Source: Pseudomonas sp. P8_241
GTDB lineage: Bacteria; Pseudomonadota; Gammaproteobacteria; Pseudomonadales; Pseudomonadaceae
Direction: 5' to 3'
Length of the DNA stretch: 64,000 nt
Assembly: GCF_034008315.1 (NCBI RefSeq)
Contig: NZ_CP125377.1
Coordinates: 4,648,501-4,712,500, forward strand
Positions 28,093 through 38,940 of this stretch are shown in pieces. The notes beneath the pieces were generated by a model. The model did no database searches and was not told the origin of the DNA. It was given only the letters and a program-made list of their open reading frames with translations. Position numbers and translations under genes: made by a program. The number at the start of each line of letters is the position of its first letter. Within the stretch, counting starts at the first letter, position 1.

Positions 28093-28202
28093 AGAGATTC
28101 CTTGATAACGATAAACCCGGCTCGCGCCAAATCGCCGCCGAGGGCAGTGCCCGGCAGGTCGGCGATATCAATGGGGAGCGGGTTCAGAACGAGAGTCGGC
28201 AT
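28089..28202 (-). CDS. Possible 37-residue protein coupled to nagZ
   Basis: Between psrA and nagZ the minus strand has an ORF of 37 codons from ATG at 28202. The peptide begins MPTLVLNPLPIDIADLPG and ends LARAGFIVIKESL. Its TGA overlaps the nagZ ATG by the arrangement ATGA, which is the usual sign of translational coupling. No strong Shine-Dalgarno sequence is seen before the ATG. The reading frame fills the otherwise empty gap from just after psrA to nagZ. It could be a real small protein, a leader peptide, or chance. I do not recognise it. Confidence 0.5.
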   Translation of the reverse strand: MPTLVLNPLPIDIADLPGTALGGDLARAGFIVIKESL

Positions 28203-28250
28203 GGGCGGCTAGCTTAACGGATGTCAGCTGCCGCGCCCACCCGTGAGCGG

Positions 28251-28958
28251 TTAAACCTTGGCGGCAACCGATGTCGATTTGCTACGCGGACGCAACTGCG
28301 CGGTGGCCATGGCCGCGTCGGTGACACCCGTTTCGGCCCGCATGCCGGCAGCCAGGAACGGCACCATCAGGCGCATGACTTGCTCAATGGACGTATTGAC
28401 ACCGAAGTCGGTCTCGGCAATCGCGCGCAAGGCCTTGATGCCGGACATGCTGAACGCCGCCGCACCCAGCATGAAGTGCACGCGCCAGAACAATTCGATG
28501 GGAGGGATACGCGGCGCCGCTTCATTGACCAACATCATATAACGACGAAAAACCTTGCCGTACATGTCTTCCAGATAGCGACGCAAGTGCCCTTGGCTTT
28601 GACTGAACGCCAAACCCAGCAAACGCATGAAGATCGACAGATCATTGCCGCTGCGTGGCTGCACCACCAGCGCCTGCTCGACGAGGATTTCAAGCAGTTC
28701 CTCGAGCGTCGGCTTCATTTCAGGCTTGGCCTGACGGCGCTCCAGCTCTTTATCGAGGCTGATGCAGAACGGACCGAGGAAGCGCGAGAAAACCGCCTGG
28801 ATCAACGCCTTCTTCGAGCCGAAGTGATAATTCACTGCCGCCAGATTGACACCGGCCTTGCTGGTGATCAAACGCAACGAGGTTTCCGCGAAACCCTTTT
28901 CCGCGAACAACTGCTCGGCTGCATCAAGGATGCGTTCAACGGTTTCCGACTGGGCCAT
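28251..28958 (-). CDS. psrA: TetR-family fatty-acid sensor PsrA
   Basis: 235 residues from ATG at 28958 (GGAG upstream). The N-terminal TetR helix-turn-helix spans about residues 5-50 (ETSLRLITSKAGVNLAAVNY then HFGSKKAL), followed by a helical ligand domain. PsrA in Pseudomonas binds long-chain fatty acids, represses itself and the fadBA operon, and activates rpoS. Upstream is a perfect PsrA box, so autoregulation is expected. Its location beside nagZ and lexA, with fadBA 6 kb away, is the genus norm. Earlier in-frame starts lie over the operator and are unlikely. Confidence 0.95.
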   Translation of the reverse strand: MAQSETVERILDAAEQLFAEKGFAETSLRLITSKAGVNLAAVNYHFGSKKALIQAVFSRFLGPFCISLDKELERRQAKPEMKPTLEELLEILVEQALVVQPRSGNDLSIFMRLLGLAFSQSQGHLRRYLEDMYGKVFRRYMMLVNEAAPRIPPIELFWRVHFMLGAAAFSMSGIKALRAIAETDFGVNTSIEQVMRLMVPFLAAGMRAETGVTDAAMATAQLRPRSKSTSVAAKV

Positions 28959-28986
28959 GGCTACTCCGCCTGACAAACACTTGTTT

Positions 28987-29000
28987 GAAACATACGTTTC
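28987..29000. promoter_or_regulatory. PsrA operator
   Basis: GAAACATACGTTTC fits the known form (G/C)AAAC-N2-4-GTTT(G/C) exactly, with a 4-bp centre. It lies 28 bp upstream of the psrA start and should mediate autorepression relieved by fatty acyl ligands. Confidence 0.92.
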
Positions 29001-29142
29001 AGCCCGTGCATTGTCAAGCCTGGCGGTCACTTTTGGAAATGGCCGGTCAGACATTTAACCACACAACGGCAAAGCTTCAATCTACTGGTTCCTCGACCGT
29101 CCGGCGGGCAAGAAAAAAAGGGGCATTGCCAAGACCGTTTCA

Positions 29143-29177
29143 CTGTATATAATCCCAGTCACTGTATAAAAAGACAG
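29143..29177. promoter_or_regulatory. Two SOS boxes before lexA
   Basis: CTGTATATAATCCCAG (29143-29158, one mismatch in the right half) and CTGTATAAAAAGACAG (29162-29177, perfect CTGT-N8-ACAG) lie 3 bp apart. The second ends 10 bp before the lexA start. A double box is usual for tight lexA autorepression. Confidence 0.95.
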
Positions 29178-29187
29178 AGCGATCAAT

Positions 29188-29796
29188 ATGCTAAAGCTGA
29201 CGCCACGCCAAGCAGAGATTCTGGCCTTCATCAAACGATGCCTGGAAGACAACGGTTACCCGCCGACCCGCGCGGAAATTGCTCAGGAACTGGGCTTCAA
29301 GTCGCCCAACGCCGCGGAAGAACACCTCAAGGCCCTTGCTCGCAAAGGCGCGATCGAGATGACGCCCGGTGCGTCCCGCGGCATTCGTATCCCTGGCTTT
29401 GAAGCCAAGGCCGACGACTCCACCCTGCCCATCATCGGGCGGGTCGCAGCTGGCGCCCCGATTCTGGCGCAACAGCATATCGAAGAGTCATGCAACATCA
29501 ATCCCGCCTTTTTCCATCCGCGCGCTGACTACCTGCTGCGCGTCCATGGCATGAGCATGAAGGATGTCGGTATTTTCGACGGTGACCTGCTGGCAGTCCA
29601 TACCACCCGCGAAGCGAGAAATGGTCAGATCGTAGTCGCACGGATCGGTGACGAAGTGACCGTCAAGCGCTTCAAGCGGGATGGAAGCAAAGTCTGGCTG
29701 ATTGCCGAAAACCCCGAGTTCGCCCCTATCGAAGTGAACCTTCAAGATCAGGAACTGATGATCGAAGGATTGAGTGTCGGCGTCATTCGCCGCTAA
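29188..29796 (+). CDS. lexA: SOS repressor LexA
   Basis: 202 residues. A winged helix-turn-helix is in the first 70 residues ([20 protein letters not shown]). The self-cleavage site is A88-G89 in GRVAAGAP, and the catalytic dyad is S123 in HGMSMKDVG and K160 in VTVKRF. It represses DNA-damage genes and cleaves itself when RecA filaments form. Two SOS boxes precede it and sulA follows after 10 bp, so both are one SOS-controlled unit. Confidence 0.98.
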   Translation: MLKLTPRQAEILAFIKRCLEDNGYPPTRAEIAQELGFKSPNAAEEHLKALARKGAIEMTPGASRGIRIPGFEAKADDSTLPIIGRVAAGAPILAQQHIEESCNINPAFFHPRADYLLRVHGMSMKDVGIFDGDLLAVHTTREARNGQIVVARIGDEVTVKRFKRDGSKVWLIAENPEFAPIEVNLQDQELMIEGLSVGVIRR

Positions 29797-29806
29797 CGGA
29801 GGCTCC

Positions 29807-30283
29807 ATGCACTTCCCACAGACTTCACCACAGCAAGCCCAACTGTCACTGTTCGAGGCATTCATGGCGCAGCCATTGGCGCCGATCCTCAAAGACGTGG
29901 CCGAGGCGCCCTGGAGCGCCGAACCCGAGGTTTTCAGTGAGTTGTCGCTGCGTGGCGCAGCCGGGAACTGCCTGAACCTTCTCGCACCGATTCTCAGGGA
30001 ACTGAGCCAGGACCAGGACGCTCGCTGGCTCACACTGATTGCCCCGCCAGCCAGCCTGACTCAAACCTGGTTACGCGATGCCGGCCTGAACCGCGAACGC
30101 ATTCTCTTGCTGCAACCACGCGGCAGCCAGAGTGCACAGCAACTGACCTGCGAGGCATTGCGCCTGGGTCGTAGCCACACGGTTGTCAGCTGGCTCAACC
30201 CGTTAAACGCCAATTCGCGGCAGCAGCTGATCAGCGCCGCTCGTATTGGCGATGCTCAAAGCTTGAATATTCGACTGGGTTAA
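29807..30283 (+). CDS. sulA: SOS cell-division inhibitor SulA
   Basis: 158 residues from ATG at 29807, with ACGGAGG upstream. The SulA family region includes ARWLTLIAPPASLTQTWLRD, then ILLLQPRGSQSAQQLTCEAL and VVSWLNPLN, which resemble the RecA-like fold that caps FtsZ. It blocks Z-ring formation after DNA damage. Co-transcription with lexA under the SOS boxes is likely because of the 10-bp gap. A start 33 bp upstream inside lexA has no ribosome-binding site. Confidence 0.92.
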   Translation: MHFPQTSPQQAQLSLFEAFMAQPLAPILKDVAEAPWSAEPEVFSELSLRGAAGNCLNLLAPILRELSQDQDARWLTLIAPPASLTQTWLRDAGLNRERILLLQPRGSQSAQQLTCEALRLGRSHTVVSWLNPLNANSRQQLISAARIGDAQSLNIRLG

Positions 30284-30317
30284 TGGGCAAATATCGGGTG
30301 CGACATTAAAGGCGCGG

Positions 30318-30341
30318 GGCTTCTCCAAGGACAGAGAAGCC
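30318..30341. repeat. Inverted repeat after sulA
   Basis: GGCTTCTC and GAGAAGCC form an 8-bp perfect stem with an 8-base loop between convergent sulA and the small gene at 30379. No T-tract follows; it may still serve as mRNA end or barrier. Confidence 0.5.
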
Positions 30342-30378
30342 GATGAATAGCGACATCAAAAAAAGCGACGGACGGGCA

Positions 30379-30612
30379 TCAATGAAGAACCCGCGTACCC
30401 TCATCCTTGTCGAATTCGCCTTCAACCAGGCGACCTGCCATCTGAACACCCACGCTCAACATCGCCTTGGCGACTTCCACGTGCTGCCCTTGCAAAAACG
30501 CTTTGGCGTCCTCGGAGAAATCCAAAGTAACCAGAGAACCCTCGTCCTCGGCCCTGCGCAGCTCGATTCGGCCGTCTGGTAACTCGACAATTTCTAGAAA
30601 GGACGTTGGCAT
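30379..30612 (-). CDS. Conserved small hypothetical protein
   Basis: 77 residues from ATG at 30612 (MPTSFLEIVELPDGRIELRR). The sequence looks like one compact alpha/beta domain: strands around FLEIVELPDGRIELRR and LVTLDFS, then a helix HVEVAKAMLSVGVQMAGRLV. No signal peptide or known motif. A GGAG lies 11 bases upstream; an earlier GTG/ATG extension to 30690 is less likely. It is 95 bp after the DUF6586 gene on the same strand. I do not recognise the family; the position after lexA-sulA is conserved in Pseudomonas. Confidence 0.78.
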   Translation of the reverse strand: MPTSFLEIVELPDGRIELRRAEDEGSLVTLDFSEDAKAFLQGQHVEVAKAMLSVGVQMAGRLVEGEFDKDEGTRVLH

Positions 30613-30706
30613 ATAGGTGTGTTCTCCACGAAAGGCGGGGATTATATAGGCATCGCACAGGCTGCGCTTGGGATCTTGACCAACAGCCATCGTGCAGAGA
30701 CGCCTG

Positions 30707-31231
30707 TCAGCACTCGTTCAACCCTTCGCGAAAACGGATCGCCAACCCTTTAAGGTTCTGACGCCAGCTCTCCAGCTCATCCCGGCTCAACTCTTCAGGC
30801 GCGTCCTCTTCATCCAGGTTGACGGCGAGGATCAGCGGCTGTGTGACATCCCCTTTAGGCTTGCGAGGCGCGCGTGGCGGTTGAAAAAGCGCGGCATGGG
30901 CAGACAGCAGTTTGGCCAGCCATGTTTCCGGGTTATTGGCCAACTCGACCATTTCGGCCATTTCCGGGATGGCGATGGCGTCCAACACTTCGCGAGTCAA
31001 CAGCAACTCTGCACGAGGAGCATTGGCCTGGGGCAAACGATAGAATCCGGCAATCTCGTGGCACAGGCCCAGCAGCGCTCCGTACAGGTGAAACAGCGCT
31101 GATTCGCGACCGGCCTGAATCAGGGCCAGGGAATTCATCGCCCGCCCCTCCTCCGCTTTTGCGAGCGCTTCAAGCGACAGGCCGGCGAAGTAAATCTTCT
31201 GGTTGGTACGGGTATAGAGTTCGTGGGCCAT
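30707..31231 (-). CDS. DUF6586-like hypothetical protein
   Basis: 174 residues from ATG at 31231 with GGAGG at good spacing. The first 100 residues are mostly helical (FAGLSLEALAKAEEGRAMNS, LFHLYGALLGLCHEIAGFY). A Pro/Lys-rich hinge (FQPPRAPRKPKGD) and an acidic helical end (DEEDAPEELSRDELESW) follow. Soluble, no export signal. It lies downstream of topA on the same strand, but a strong terminator separates them. Function unknown. Confidence 0.78.
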   Translation of the reverse strand: MAHELYTRTNQKIYFAGLSLEALAKAEEGRAMNSLALIQAGRESALFHLYGALLGLCHEIAGFYRLPQANAPRAELLLTREVLDAIAIPEMAEMVELANNPETWLAKLLSAHAALFQPPRAPRKPKGDVTQPLILAVNLDEEDAPEELSRDELESWRQNLKGLAIRFREGLNEC

Positions 31232-31315
31232 GACGGCAGCCTCCACAACGAAATAATTGTTTCACGCAGGTCGGACAGTGTCGTGGATCAGCCGATCCGA
31301 CCGCAAGCACAAAAC

Positions 31316-31358
31316 AAAAAGGCCGCATGAAAACCCGAGGGTTGTCATGCGGCCTTTT
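31316..31358. terminator. Terminator of topA
   Basis: AAAAAGGCCGCATGA and TCATGCGGCCTTTT form a long stem with A/T flanks just after the topA stop on the minus strand. It is symmetrical enough to work on both strands. Confidence 0.92.
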
Positions 31359-31373
31359 CAGTACTGCGACGCC

Positions 31374-34001
31374 TTACGCCTTCGCAGCTGGACGCTTGTC
31401 TTCGACTTTCCACTTGCCGCCGTCGTAGAACGCTTTCCAGCCAGTCGGCTTACCGTCGACCTCGGTCTGCACGTACTGCTCCTTGGTTTTGCGGCTGTAA
31501 CGGATCACAGCAGGCAGACCATCAGGATCTTTCTTCGGCGCTTCGCAGAGGAAATGGTACTTCGGATCGATCTCATCCTTGTGCGGGATAATTTCCTGTA
31601 CCAGCGGAGCTCGGGTTTCGCGGTTTTTCGGGAACTGGCTGGCCGCCAGGAACAAGCCGGATGCACCGTCGCGCAGGATGTAGGTGTCGTTGACCTTTTC
31701 GCATTTGAGCTCAGGCATTTTCACCGGATCCATCTTCGGCGGTGCCGCGTCACCACTCTTGAGCAGTTTGCGAGTGTTCTTGCAGGTCGCATTGGTGCAA
31801 CCGAAGAACTTGCCGAAACGGCCGGTCTTGAGCTGCATTTCGCTACCGCACTTGTCGCACTCAAGGCTCGGACCTTCGTAGCCCTTGATACGATAGGTGC
31901 CCTCTTCGATTTCGTAGCCATTGCAATCCGGGTTGTTACCGCAGATGTGCAATTTGCGCTTTTCATCGAGCAGATAGGCATCCATCGCCGTAGCGCAGAT
32001 CGGGCAGCGATGCTTGCCGCGCAACACCAGCGATTCCGATTCGCCCTCGTCGTCCGCAGCGATTTCATCGCCAGGCACCAGGTTCACGGTAGCCTTGCAG
32101 CGCTCTTTCGGTGGCAGGCTGTAGCCGGAGCAACCGAGGAACACGCCGGTCGACGCGGTACGAATCTGCATCGGACGACCGCAAGTGGTACACGGAATAT
32201 CAGTCATGACCGGCTGGTTGGCACGCATGCCGTTTTCCGGGTTTTCAGCCACTTCGAGTTTCTTCTTGAAGTCGCCGTAGAACTCGTCCAGCACGTTTTT
32301 CCAGTCGCGCTCGCCCTGAGCCACGTCATCGAGGTGCTCTTCCATGCCGGCGGTAAAGCCGTAGTCCATCAGGTTGGAGAAGCTCTCGGACAGACGCTCG
32401 GTGACGATGTCACCCATCTTTTCCGAATAGAAACGACGGTTATGCAGCGCAACGTAGCCACGATCCTGGATGGTTGAAATGATTGCCGCATAGGTCGAAG
32501 GACGACCGATACCGCGCTTTTCCATTTCTTTTACCAGGCTGGCTTCCGAGTAACGCGCCGGTGGCTTGGTGAAGTGCTGGGTCGGATCAAGCTTGATCAG
32601 CTTCATCGCGTCGCCCTGGGCCATGTCCGGCAATACGTCATCATCGCCAGGCTTGGCGATTTGCGGCATGACACGGGTGTAACCGTCGAACTTGAGGATG
32701 CGGCCCTTGGCGCGCAGCTCGAAGTCGCCAGCGCCGACAGTGACGGTAGTCGACAGGTATTGCGCCGGCAGCATCTGGCAGGCGAGGAACTGGCGCCAGA
32801 TGAGCTCGTAGAGGCGCTCAGCGTCACGCTCCATGCCCGACAGTTTGCTTGGCTCGGTATTGGCGTCGGACGGACGAATCGCTTCGTGAGCCTCTTGTGC
32901 GCCTTCCTTGCTGCTGTAGACGTTCGGGGTTTCCGGCAGGTACTTCTTGCCGAACTCGCCTTCAATATAGGTACGCGCCATCGCCACGGCATCAACCGAG
33001 AGGTTGGTGGAGTCGGTACGCATGTAAGTGATGTAGCCCGCTTCGTACAAACGCTGGGCCATCATCATGGTTTTCTTCACACCGAAGCCCAGGCGGTTAC
33101 TCGCGGCCTGCTGCAGGGTGGAAGTGATGAACGGCGCCGACGGTTTGCTGCTGGTCGGTTTGTCTTCACGCTTGACGATGCTGTAGCTGGAGGCCTTGAG
33201 CTTTTCCAGCGCAGCCATGGCCTGGGTTTCGTTGAGCGGCTTGAAGGCTTCGCCCTTTTCGCGAGCCACATCGAAACGCACGGTCGCGCCTTTGGCGGTA
33301 CCGAGGTCAGCGTGGACTTCCCAGTATTCTTCCGGGATGAACGCACGAATTTCACGCTCGCGCTCGACCACCAGCTTTACCGCAACCGATTGCACACGAC
33401 CGGCGGACAGACCGCGAGCGATCTTGGCCCACAGCAGCGGAGAAACCATGTAACCCACGACCCGGTCGAGGAAACGACGCGCCTGCTGGGCATTGACACG
33501 ATCGATGTCCAGTTCGCCCGGTTTCGAGAAAGCTTCCTGAATCGCCTTCTTGGTAATTTCGTTGAACACCACGCGCTTGTAGCGGGTGTCATCACCACCG
33601 ATGGCTTCGCGCAGGTGCCAGGCAATGGCTTCCCCCTCGCGGTCCAAGTCGGTTGCGAGATAGATGGTGTCAGCATCCTTGGCGAGCCGGCGCAGCTCTT
33701 CGATGACTTTTTCCTTGCCCGGGAGGATCTCGTACTTGGCTTTCCAGCCATGATCCGGATCGACACCCATGCGCGCGACCAACTGCTTGCGCGCTTTCTC
33801 TTTCGGCGAGAGCACCGGACCTTCGCCCGCGGCAGCCTTGCCGCGCTTGGCGGCAGGCTCTTTGCTGGCGCTAGCCGAACCGCTGGTGGGCAGGTCTCGG
33901 ATATGGCCGATACTCGACTTCACCACGTATTCGTTACCCAAATACTTGTTGATGGTCTTGGCCTTAGCCGGGGATTCCACAATGACCAGCGATTTGCCCA
34001 T
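31374..34001 (-). CDS. topA: DNA topoisomerase I
   Basis: 875 residues, type IA enzyme that relaxes negative supercoils. The TOPRIM domain is at the N-terminus ([32 protein letters not shown]). The active-site tyrosine is Y326 in ITYMRTDST. Three C-terminal zinc fingers are visible (CTTCGRPM to [12 protein letters not shown] to [12 protein letters not shown] to ATC), followed by further DNA-binding repeats. A low-complexity Ala/Lys/Ser insert ([20 protein letters not shown]) splits TOPRIM. ATG at 34001 has AGGA 12 bases upstream. Confidence 0.98.
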   Translation of the reverse strand: MGKSLVIVESPAKAKTINKYLGNEYVVKSSIGHIRDLPTSGSASASKEPAAKRGKAAAGEGPVLSPKEKARKQLVARMGVDPDHGWKAKYEILPGKEKVIEELRRLAKDADTIYLATDLDREGEAIAWHLREAIGGDDTRYKRVVFNEITKKAIQEAFSKPGELDIDRVNAQQARRFLDRVVGYMVSPLLWAKIARGLSAGRVQSVAVKLVVEREREIRAFIPEEYWEVHADLGTAKGATVRFDVAREKGEAFKPLNETQAMAALEKLKASSYSIVKREDKPTSSKPSAPFITSTLQQAASNRLGFGVKKTMMMAQRLYEAGYITYMRTDSTNLSVDAVAMARTYIEGEFGKKYLPETPNVYSSKEGAQEAHEAIRPSDANTEPSKLSGMERDAERLYELIWRQFLACQMLPAQYLSTTVTVGAGDFELRAKGRILKFDGYTRVMPQIAKPGDDDVLPDMAQGDAMKLIKLDPTQHFTKPPARYSEASLVKEMEKRGIGRPSTYAAIISTIQDRGYVALHNRRFYSEKMGDIVTERLSESFSNLMDYGFTAGMEEHLDDVAQGERDWKNVLDEFYGDFKKKLEVAENPENGMRANQPVMTDIPCTTCGRPMQIRTASTGVFLGCSGYSLPPKERCKATVNLVPGDEIAADDEGESESLVLRGKHRCPICATAMDAYLLDEKRKLHICGNNPDCNGYEIEEGTYRIKGYEGPSLECDKCGSEMQLKTGRFGKFFGCTNATCKNTRKLLKSGDAAPPKMDPVKMPELKCEKVNDTYILRDGASGLFLAASQFPKNRETRAPLVQEIIPHKDEIDPKYHFLCEAPKKDPDGLPAVIRYSRKTKEQYVQTEVDGKPTGWKAFYDGGKWKVEDKRPAAKA

Positions 34002-34115
34002 GGATCAGAAAATTCCTGAATTCGAGAAGTGAAAGGCGATTGGCGCCTGACGCGGCACCGCTATATATAGTTGATACAAGGTGAGGTCAAGCGCAGGGTT
34101 TTGCGCGCACTCAGC

Positions 34116-34352
34116 TTATGGCTTGGTAAAAAGGCTTTCTTCGGCCTGCACCAAAGCAAAGCGTGGCACCTGTTCGCCGTCAACCTCGACGGACTCCAGG
34201 AACATGCTCAAGGGACGCACCCAAAAGCCGTAATCGCCATACAGGGCTTGATAGAAGACCACTTCTTCTTCGGTTTCCGAATGCCGCGCAATACTGAAAA
34301 CACGGTACTGCGGACCTTTGTAATGTTGGTAGAGCCCAGGTTGTATCGGCAT
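34116..34352 (-). CDS. DUF1653 family protein
   Basis: 78 residues from ATG at 34352 with GAGGG upstream. The family pattern is clear: GLYQHYKGPQYRVFSIARHS, VVFYQALYGDYGFWVRP, MFLESVEVDGEQVPRF. It is a small beta-rich soluble domain whose function is not established. It stands alone between topA and fadA on the same strand. A TTG start 18 bases upstream is less likely. Confidence 0.88.
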   Translation of the reverse strand: MPIQPGLYQHYKGPQYRVFSIARHSETEEEVVFYQALYGDYGFWVRPLSMFLESVEVDGEQVPRFALVQAEESLFTKP

Positions 34353-34410
34353 GCTTTGGCCCTCACTCAAATGTTGTCAAAATAAAAACAAAAATAAATC
34401 CGCAAAAACA

Positions 34411-34435
34411 AAAACCGGGGCACTTGGCCCCGGCT
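34411..34435 (-). terminator. Terminator of the fadBA operon
   Basis: On the minus strand GCCGGGGCCAAGTGCCCCGG is followed by TTTTTGTTTTTGC, a compact hairpin and U-tract 17 bases after the fadA stop. Confidence 0.93.
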
Positions 34436-34451
34436 TCCATCGACGAGACGC

Positions 34452-35642
<1,191 letters not shown>

Positions 35643-35656
35643 CTAGTTGGGGGCGC

Positions 35657-37804
35657 TTAACCGAAGAAGCTCTGGCCGTTTTTGGCCATTTCGCGCAGCT
35701 TCGCGGTCGGGTGGTACAGCGCGCCCAAATCAGCGTACTGGTCAGCCAGGGCAACGAACTCGGCAACACCGAGCGAGTCGATGTAGCGCAGCGCGCCGCC
35801 ACGGAATGGAGGGAAACCAATACCGTAGACCAGACCCATGTCGGCTTCGGCAGCGGTTTCGACGATGCCGTCTTCCAGGCAACGCACGGTTTCCAGGCAC
35901 AGCGGGATCATCATCCAGTTGATGATGTCTTCGTCAGTGACTTCGCGCTGCTCGTAAACGATCGGCTTGAGCACTTCCAGCACCGAAGGATCGGCGACTT
36001 TCTTCTGCTTGCCGCGTTTGTCGGTCTCGTAGGCGTAGAAGCCCTTGCCGTTCTTCTGGCCCAGGCGCTTGGCTTCGTAGAGCACGTCAACGGCCGAACG
36101 ACGGTCGTCCTTCATGCGGTCCGGGAAGCCTTCAGCCATCACGTCACGACCGTGGTGACCGGTGTCGATGCCAACCACGTCCATCAGGTACGCCGGGCCC
36201 ATTGGCCAGCCGAATTTTTCCATGATCTTGTCGATGCGCACGAAGTCCACACCGGCGCTGACCAGCTTGGCGAAACCGCCGAAGTACGGGAACAGCACGC
36301 GGTTGACCAGGAAGCCCGGGCAGTCGTTGACGACGATCGGGTTCTTGCCCATTTTCTTGGCGTAGGCAACGGTGGTGGCAACCGCCAGCTCGCTGGACTT
36401 CTCGCCACGGATCACTTCCACCAGCGGCATCATGTGCACCGGGTTGAAGAAGTGCATGCCGACGAAGTTTTCCGGACGCTTGAGGGCCTTGGCCAACAAG
36501 GTGATGGAAATGGTCGAGGTGTTGGACGCGAGAATGGTGTCCTCTTTGACCTTGTCTTCGACTTCGGCCAGCACCGCTTGCTTGACCTTAGGGTTCTCGA
36601 CGACCGCTTCAACCACCAGGTCCACGTGACCGAAATCGCCGTAGGACAGGGTAGGACGAATGCCGTTGAGCACTTCAGCCATTTTCGCGGCGGTCATGCG
36701 GCCTTTGTCAACGCGGCCGACCAGCAGCTTGGCGGCTTCAGCCAGACCCTGCTCGATACCGGCTTCGTTGATGTCCTTCATCAGGATCGGCGTGCCTTTG
36801 GAAGCCGACTGATACGCAATACCGCCGCCCATGATGCCGGCGCCCAATACGGCAGCCTGCTTCACGTCCTTGGCGATTTCGTCGTAGGCCTTGGCCTTTT
36901 TCTTCAGTTCCTGATCGTTCAGGAACAGGCCGATCAAGCTCTGCGCGGCAGAGGTCTTGGCCAGTTTCACGAAACCGGCAGCTTCGATTTCCAGCGCTTT
37001 TTCGCGACCGAAGTTCGCAGCTTTCTGGATGGTCTTGATCGCTTCAACCGGCGCCGGGTAGTTCGGGCCGGCCTGGCCAGCCACGAAGCCTTTGGCGGTT
37101 TCGAAAGCCATCATTTGTTCGATGGCGTTCAGCTTCAGCTTTTCCAGCTTCGGCTGGCGCTTGGCCTTGTAGTCGAACTCACCGGAGATGGCGCGCTTGA
37201 CCAGCTCCAACGCCGCGTCCTGCAGTTTTTCAGGCGCAACGACTGCATCGACAGCGCCGACTTTCAGCGCGTCTTCAGGACGGTTTTCCTTGCCGGCGGC
37301 GATCCACTCGATCGCGTTGTCGGCACCGATCAGGCGCGGCAAACGCACGGTGCCACCGAAGCCCGGGTAGATGCCCAGTTTGACTTCCGGCAGACCGATC
37401 TTGGCCTTGGTGGACATGACGCGGTAATCCGCGGCCAGGCACATTTCCAGACCGCCACCCAACGCGATGCCATTGATGGCAACAACGGTTGGAACGTTGA
37501 GGTCTTCGAAATCGCTGAAAATCTTGTTGGCTTCGAGGTTGCCAGCAACAAGCTCTGCATCCGGCAGCTTGAAGTTGTCGACAAATTCGGTGATGTCGGC
37601 ACCGACGATGAATACGTCCTTGCCACTGCTGACGATCACGCCCTTGATCGAAGCATCTGCCTTGATGGTGTCCACGGCCTGACGCAATTCGTTCAGGGTT
37701 AGACGGTTGAACTTGTTGACGGACTCACCCTTGAGGTCGAACTTCAGTTCGACGATGCCACTTTCAAGAGCCTTAACCGTGATGGCTTTACCTTCGTAAA
37801 TCAT
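35657..37804 (-). CDS. fadB: Multifunctional fatty-acid oxidation complex alpha subunit
   Basis: 715 residues from ATG at 37804 (GGAG upstream; TTG one codon before is unlikely). The crotonase domain is N-terminal, with [13 protein letters not shown] and [21 protein letters not shown] linker leads to the 3-hydroxyacyl-CoA dehydrogenase with NAD motif [12 protein letters not shown] and [15 protein letters not shown]. It gives enoyl-CoA hydratase, isomerase, epimerase and dehydrogenase activities. It heads the fadBA operon. Confidence 0.98.
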   Translation of the reverse strand: MIYEGKAITVKALESGIVELKFDLKGESVNKFNRLTLNELRQAVDTIKADASIKGVIVSSGKDVFIVGADITEFVDNFKLPDAELVAGNLEANKIFSDFEDLNVPTVVAINGIALGGGLEMCLAADYRVMSTKAKIGLPEVKLGIYPGFGGTVRLPRLIGADNAIEWIAAGKENRPEDALKVGAVDAVVAPEKLQDAALELVKRAISGEFDYKAKRQPKLEKLKLNAIEQMMAFETAKGFVAGQAGPNYPAPVEAIKTIQKAANFGREKALEIEAAGFVKLAKTSAAQSLIGLFLNDQELKKKAKAYDEIAKDVKQAAVLGAGIMGGGIAYQSASKGTPILMKDINEAGIEQGLAEAAKLLVGRVDKGRMTAAKMAEVLNGIRPTLSYGDFGHVDLVVEAVVENPKVKQAVLAEVEDKVKEDTILASNTSTISITLLAKALKRPENFVGMHFFNPVHMMPLVEVIRGEKSSELAVATTVAYAKKMGKNPIVVNDCPGFLVNRVLFPYFGGFAKLVSAGVDFVRIDKIMEKFGWPMGPAYLMDVVGIDTGHHGRDVMAEGFPDRMKDDRRSAVDVLYEAKRLGQKNGKGFYAYETDKRGKQKKVADPSVLEVLKPIVYEQREVTDEDIINWMMIPLCLETVRCLEDGIVETAAEADMGLVYGIGFPPFRGGALRYIDSLGVAEFVALADQYADLGALYHPTAKLREMAKNGQSFFG

Positions 37805-37953
37805 CAACTGATCTCCACGATATGGAAGCTGAACAGTACACGTCGGACGCAGGTAAACGGCTCGGCAGGGACGTTAAACGTCGATGCTACGCCCATTTAC
37901 CCGACACACCCGCCAACGCGATAGTCGGGATTCTGTAGGAGCGGTCTGAAATA

Positions 37954-37980
37954 CAAACGCTCAATTCATACGCCCGTTTG
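37954..37980. promoter_or_regulatory. Possible PsrA half-sites upstream of fadBA
   Basis: CAAAC (37954-37958) and GTTTG (37976-37980) face each other with 17 bp between, about 150 bp before fadB. A standard PsrA box has only 2-4 bp between the halves, so this would be an atypical or weak site. The rest of the 595-bp space 37805-38398 has no convincing gene; it holds a plus-strand terminator and a REPIN. Confidence 0.35.
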
Positions 37981-38260
37981 ATTTGGGTACGTCACCTTCA
38001 CGGAATTTCCGACAATTGTCAATCGCCCGAAACGCGGGTTGAAACACGACTTTGCGGTCAGATCCGTAATACGAAGACTTTAAACATGCATGAGCATGGG
38101 AAATCATTCATAGGATCAATTATTAGAAAAGTCGCCCTAATTAGCTGCAGCCTGCGTTTAACAAGCTACGCTGGGAAACCAAGGGAAAAATGTGAACGCT
38201 TTGGCGAATGCCCAGCGCAAGATCAGCCCTAACCGTTTTACCGGCCTGCCTGGCCAACCC

Positions 38261-38286
38261 AGCCCGATGATTTTGTCGGGCTTTTT
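38261..38286 (+). terminator. Orphan intrinsic terminator, possible small-RNA end
   Basis: AGCCCGA and TCGGGCT enclose eight bases and are followed by TTTT. No protein gene on the plus strand ends just before it; the nearest upstream plus-strand gene is sulA at 30283. A transcript starting in 38.0-38.2 kb and ending here would be a small RNA. A GTG-started reading frame from 38192 runs through the hairpin and is not convincing. Confidence 0.7.
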
Positions 38287-38313
38287 ATTGCCTGATGTTT
38301 TTTACTGCTTACC

Positions 38314-38390
38314 TGTAGGAGCTGCCGAAGGCTGCGATCTTTTAATTTTGATTTCTTACAAACAAGATCAAAAGATCGCAGCCTTCCAGG
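38314..38390. repeat. REPIN, right arm shortened
   Basis: The left arm has GTAGGAGCTGCCGAAGGCTG and GCGATCTTTT. The right arm (AAAAGATCGCAGCCTTCC) breaks off where the end of the next gene begins. Same class as 6207-6274. Confidence 0.8.
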
Positions 38391-38398
38391 GGGCGGTG

Positions 38399-38836
38399 TC
38401 AGGCTAATGCCTTGAGGGTCGCATCGATCTGTTGCAAAACCTCTGCCTCGCCCTTCTCGCCCCAATACAACGCGATCATCTGCTTGTCCGCTTCGACTTT
38501 GTAGACATTGCCTGGCAATTTTTCGAAATGATTGAGCAACGCCTGGTCTTCGCAGATTTCCTGCCACTGATTGACCCACACACCCGGTGATTTTTGCCAG
38601 TATGTCCAGCACGCCGGCTGACTGCCACGACGCGGCCGATGGTACTGGGCACAGGGGCTTGGCGGCTCCTGACTGAGCCAGTGCGGCCATTCCTGAGGCG
38701 CCAGTTGCATGGCCAGACCAATGCGTCGCGCCTCCATCCGCAGGGCGATGCGCCCGCTCTGTACACGCGACGGTCGCAACCATGCCAGCGGGCTGAGCAC
38801 CACCAACAGGATTGACACCACTATCCAGACCGTCAT
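38399..38836 (-). CDS. Hypothetical membrane-anchored protein
   Basis: 145 residues from ATG at 38836 with GGGAG upstream. One N-terminal membrane helix (VWIVVSILLVVLSPLAWL) is followed by a basic stretch (RPSRVQSGRIALRMEARRIG) and a soluble domain with three Trp-rich segments (EWPHWLSQEPP, WTYWQKSPGVWVNQWQ). The positive charges after the helix suggest a cytoplasmic domain. I do not recognise the family. It is divergent from the universal stress gene with about 100 bp between. Confidence 0.8.
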   Translation of the reverse strand: MTVWIVVSILLVVLSPLAWLRPSRVQSGRIALRMEARRIGLAMQLAPQEWPHWLSQEPPSPCAQYHRPRRGSQPACWTYWQKSPGVWVNQWQEICEDQALLNHFEKLPGNVYKVEADKQMIALYWGEKGEAEVLQQIDATLKALA

Positions 38837-38940
38837 ATCTGTACTCCCGATTCTTGATGAGCACATTGGGTCACTTTGAAACCAATGCGCTTGAAACCAG
38901 CCATACTTACCAATATTGCAATCCTCAGGAGGAGCACCTC

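Noticed and set aside
35711..37702. A 663-codon open frame antisense to fadB
   Set aside because: It mirrors fadB codons in GC-rich DNA and its sequence is His/Gln/Arg-rich without any recognisable motif. The same holds for long antisense frames opposite topA, gap, uup and mfd.
38192..38407. 71-codon plus-strand frame after a GTG
   Set aside because: It reads through a strong terminator and a REPIN, so it is unlikely to be a protein.
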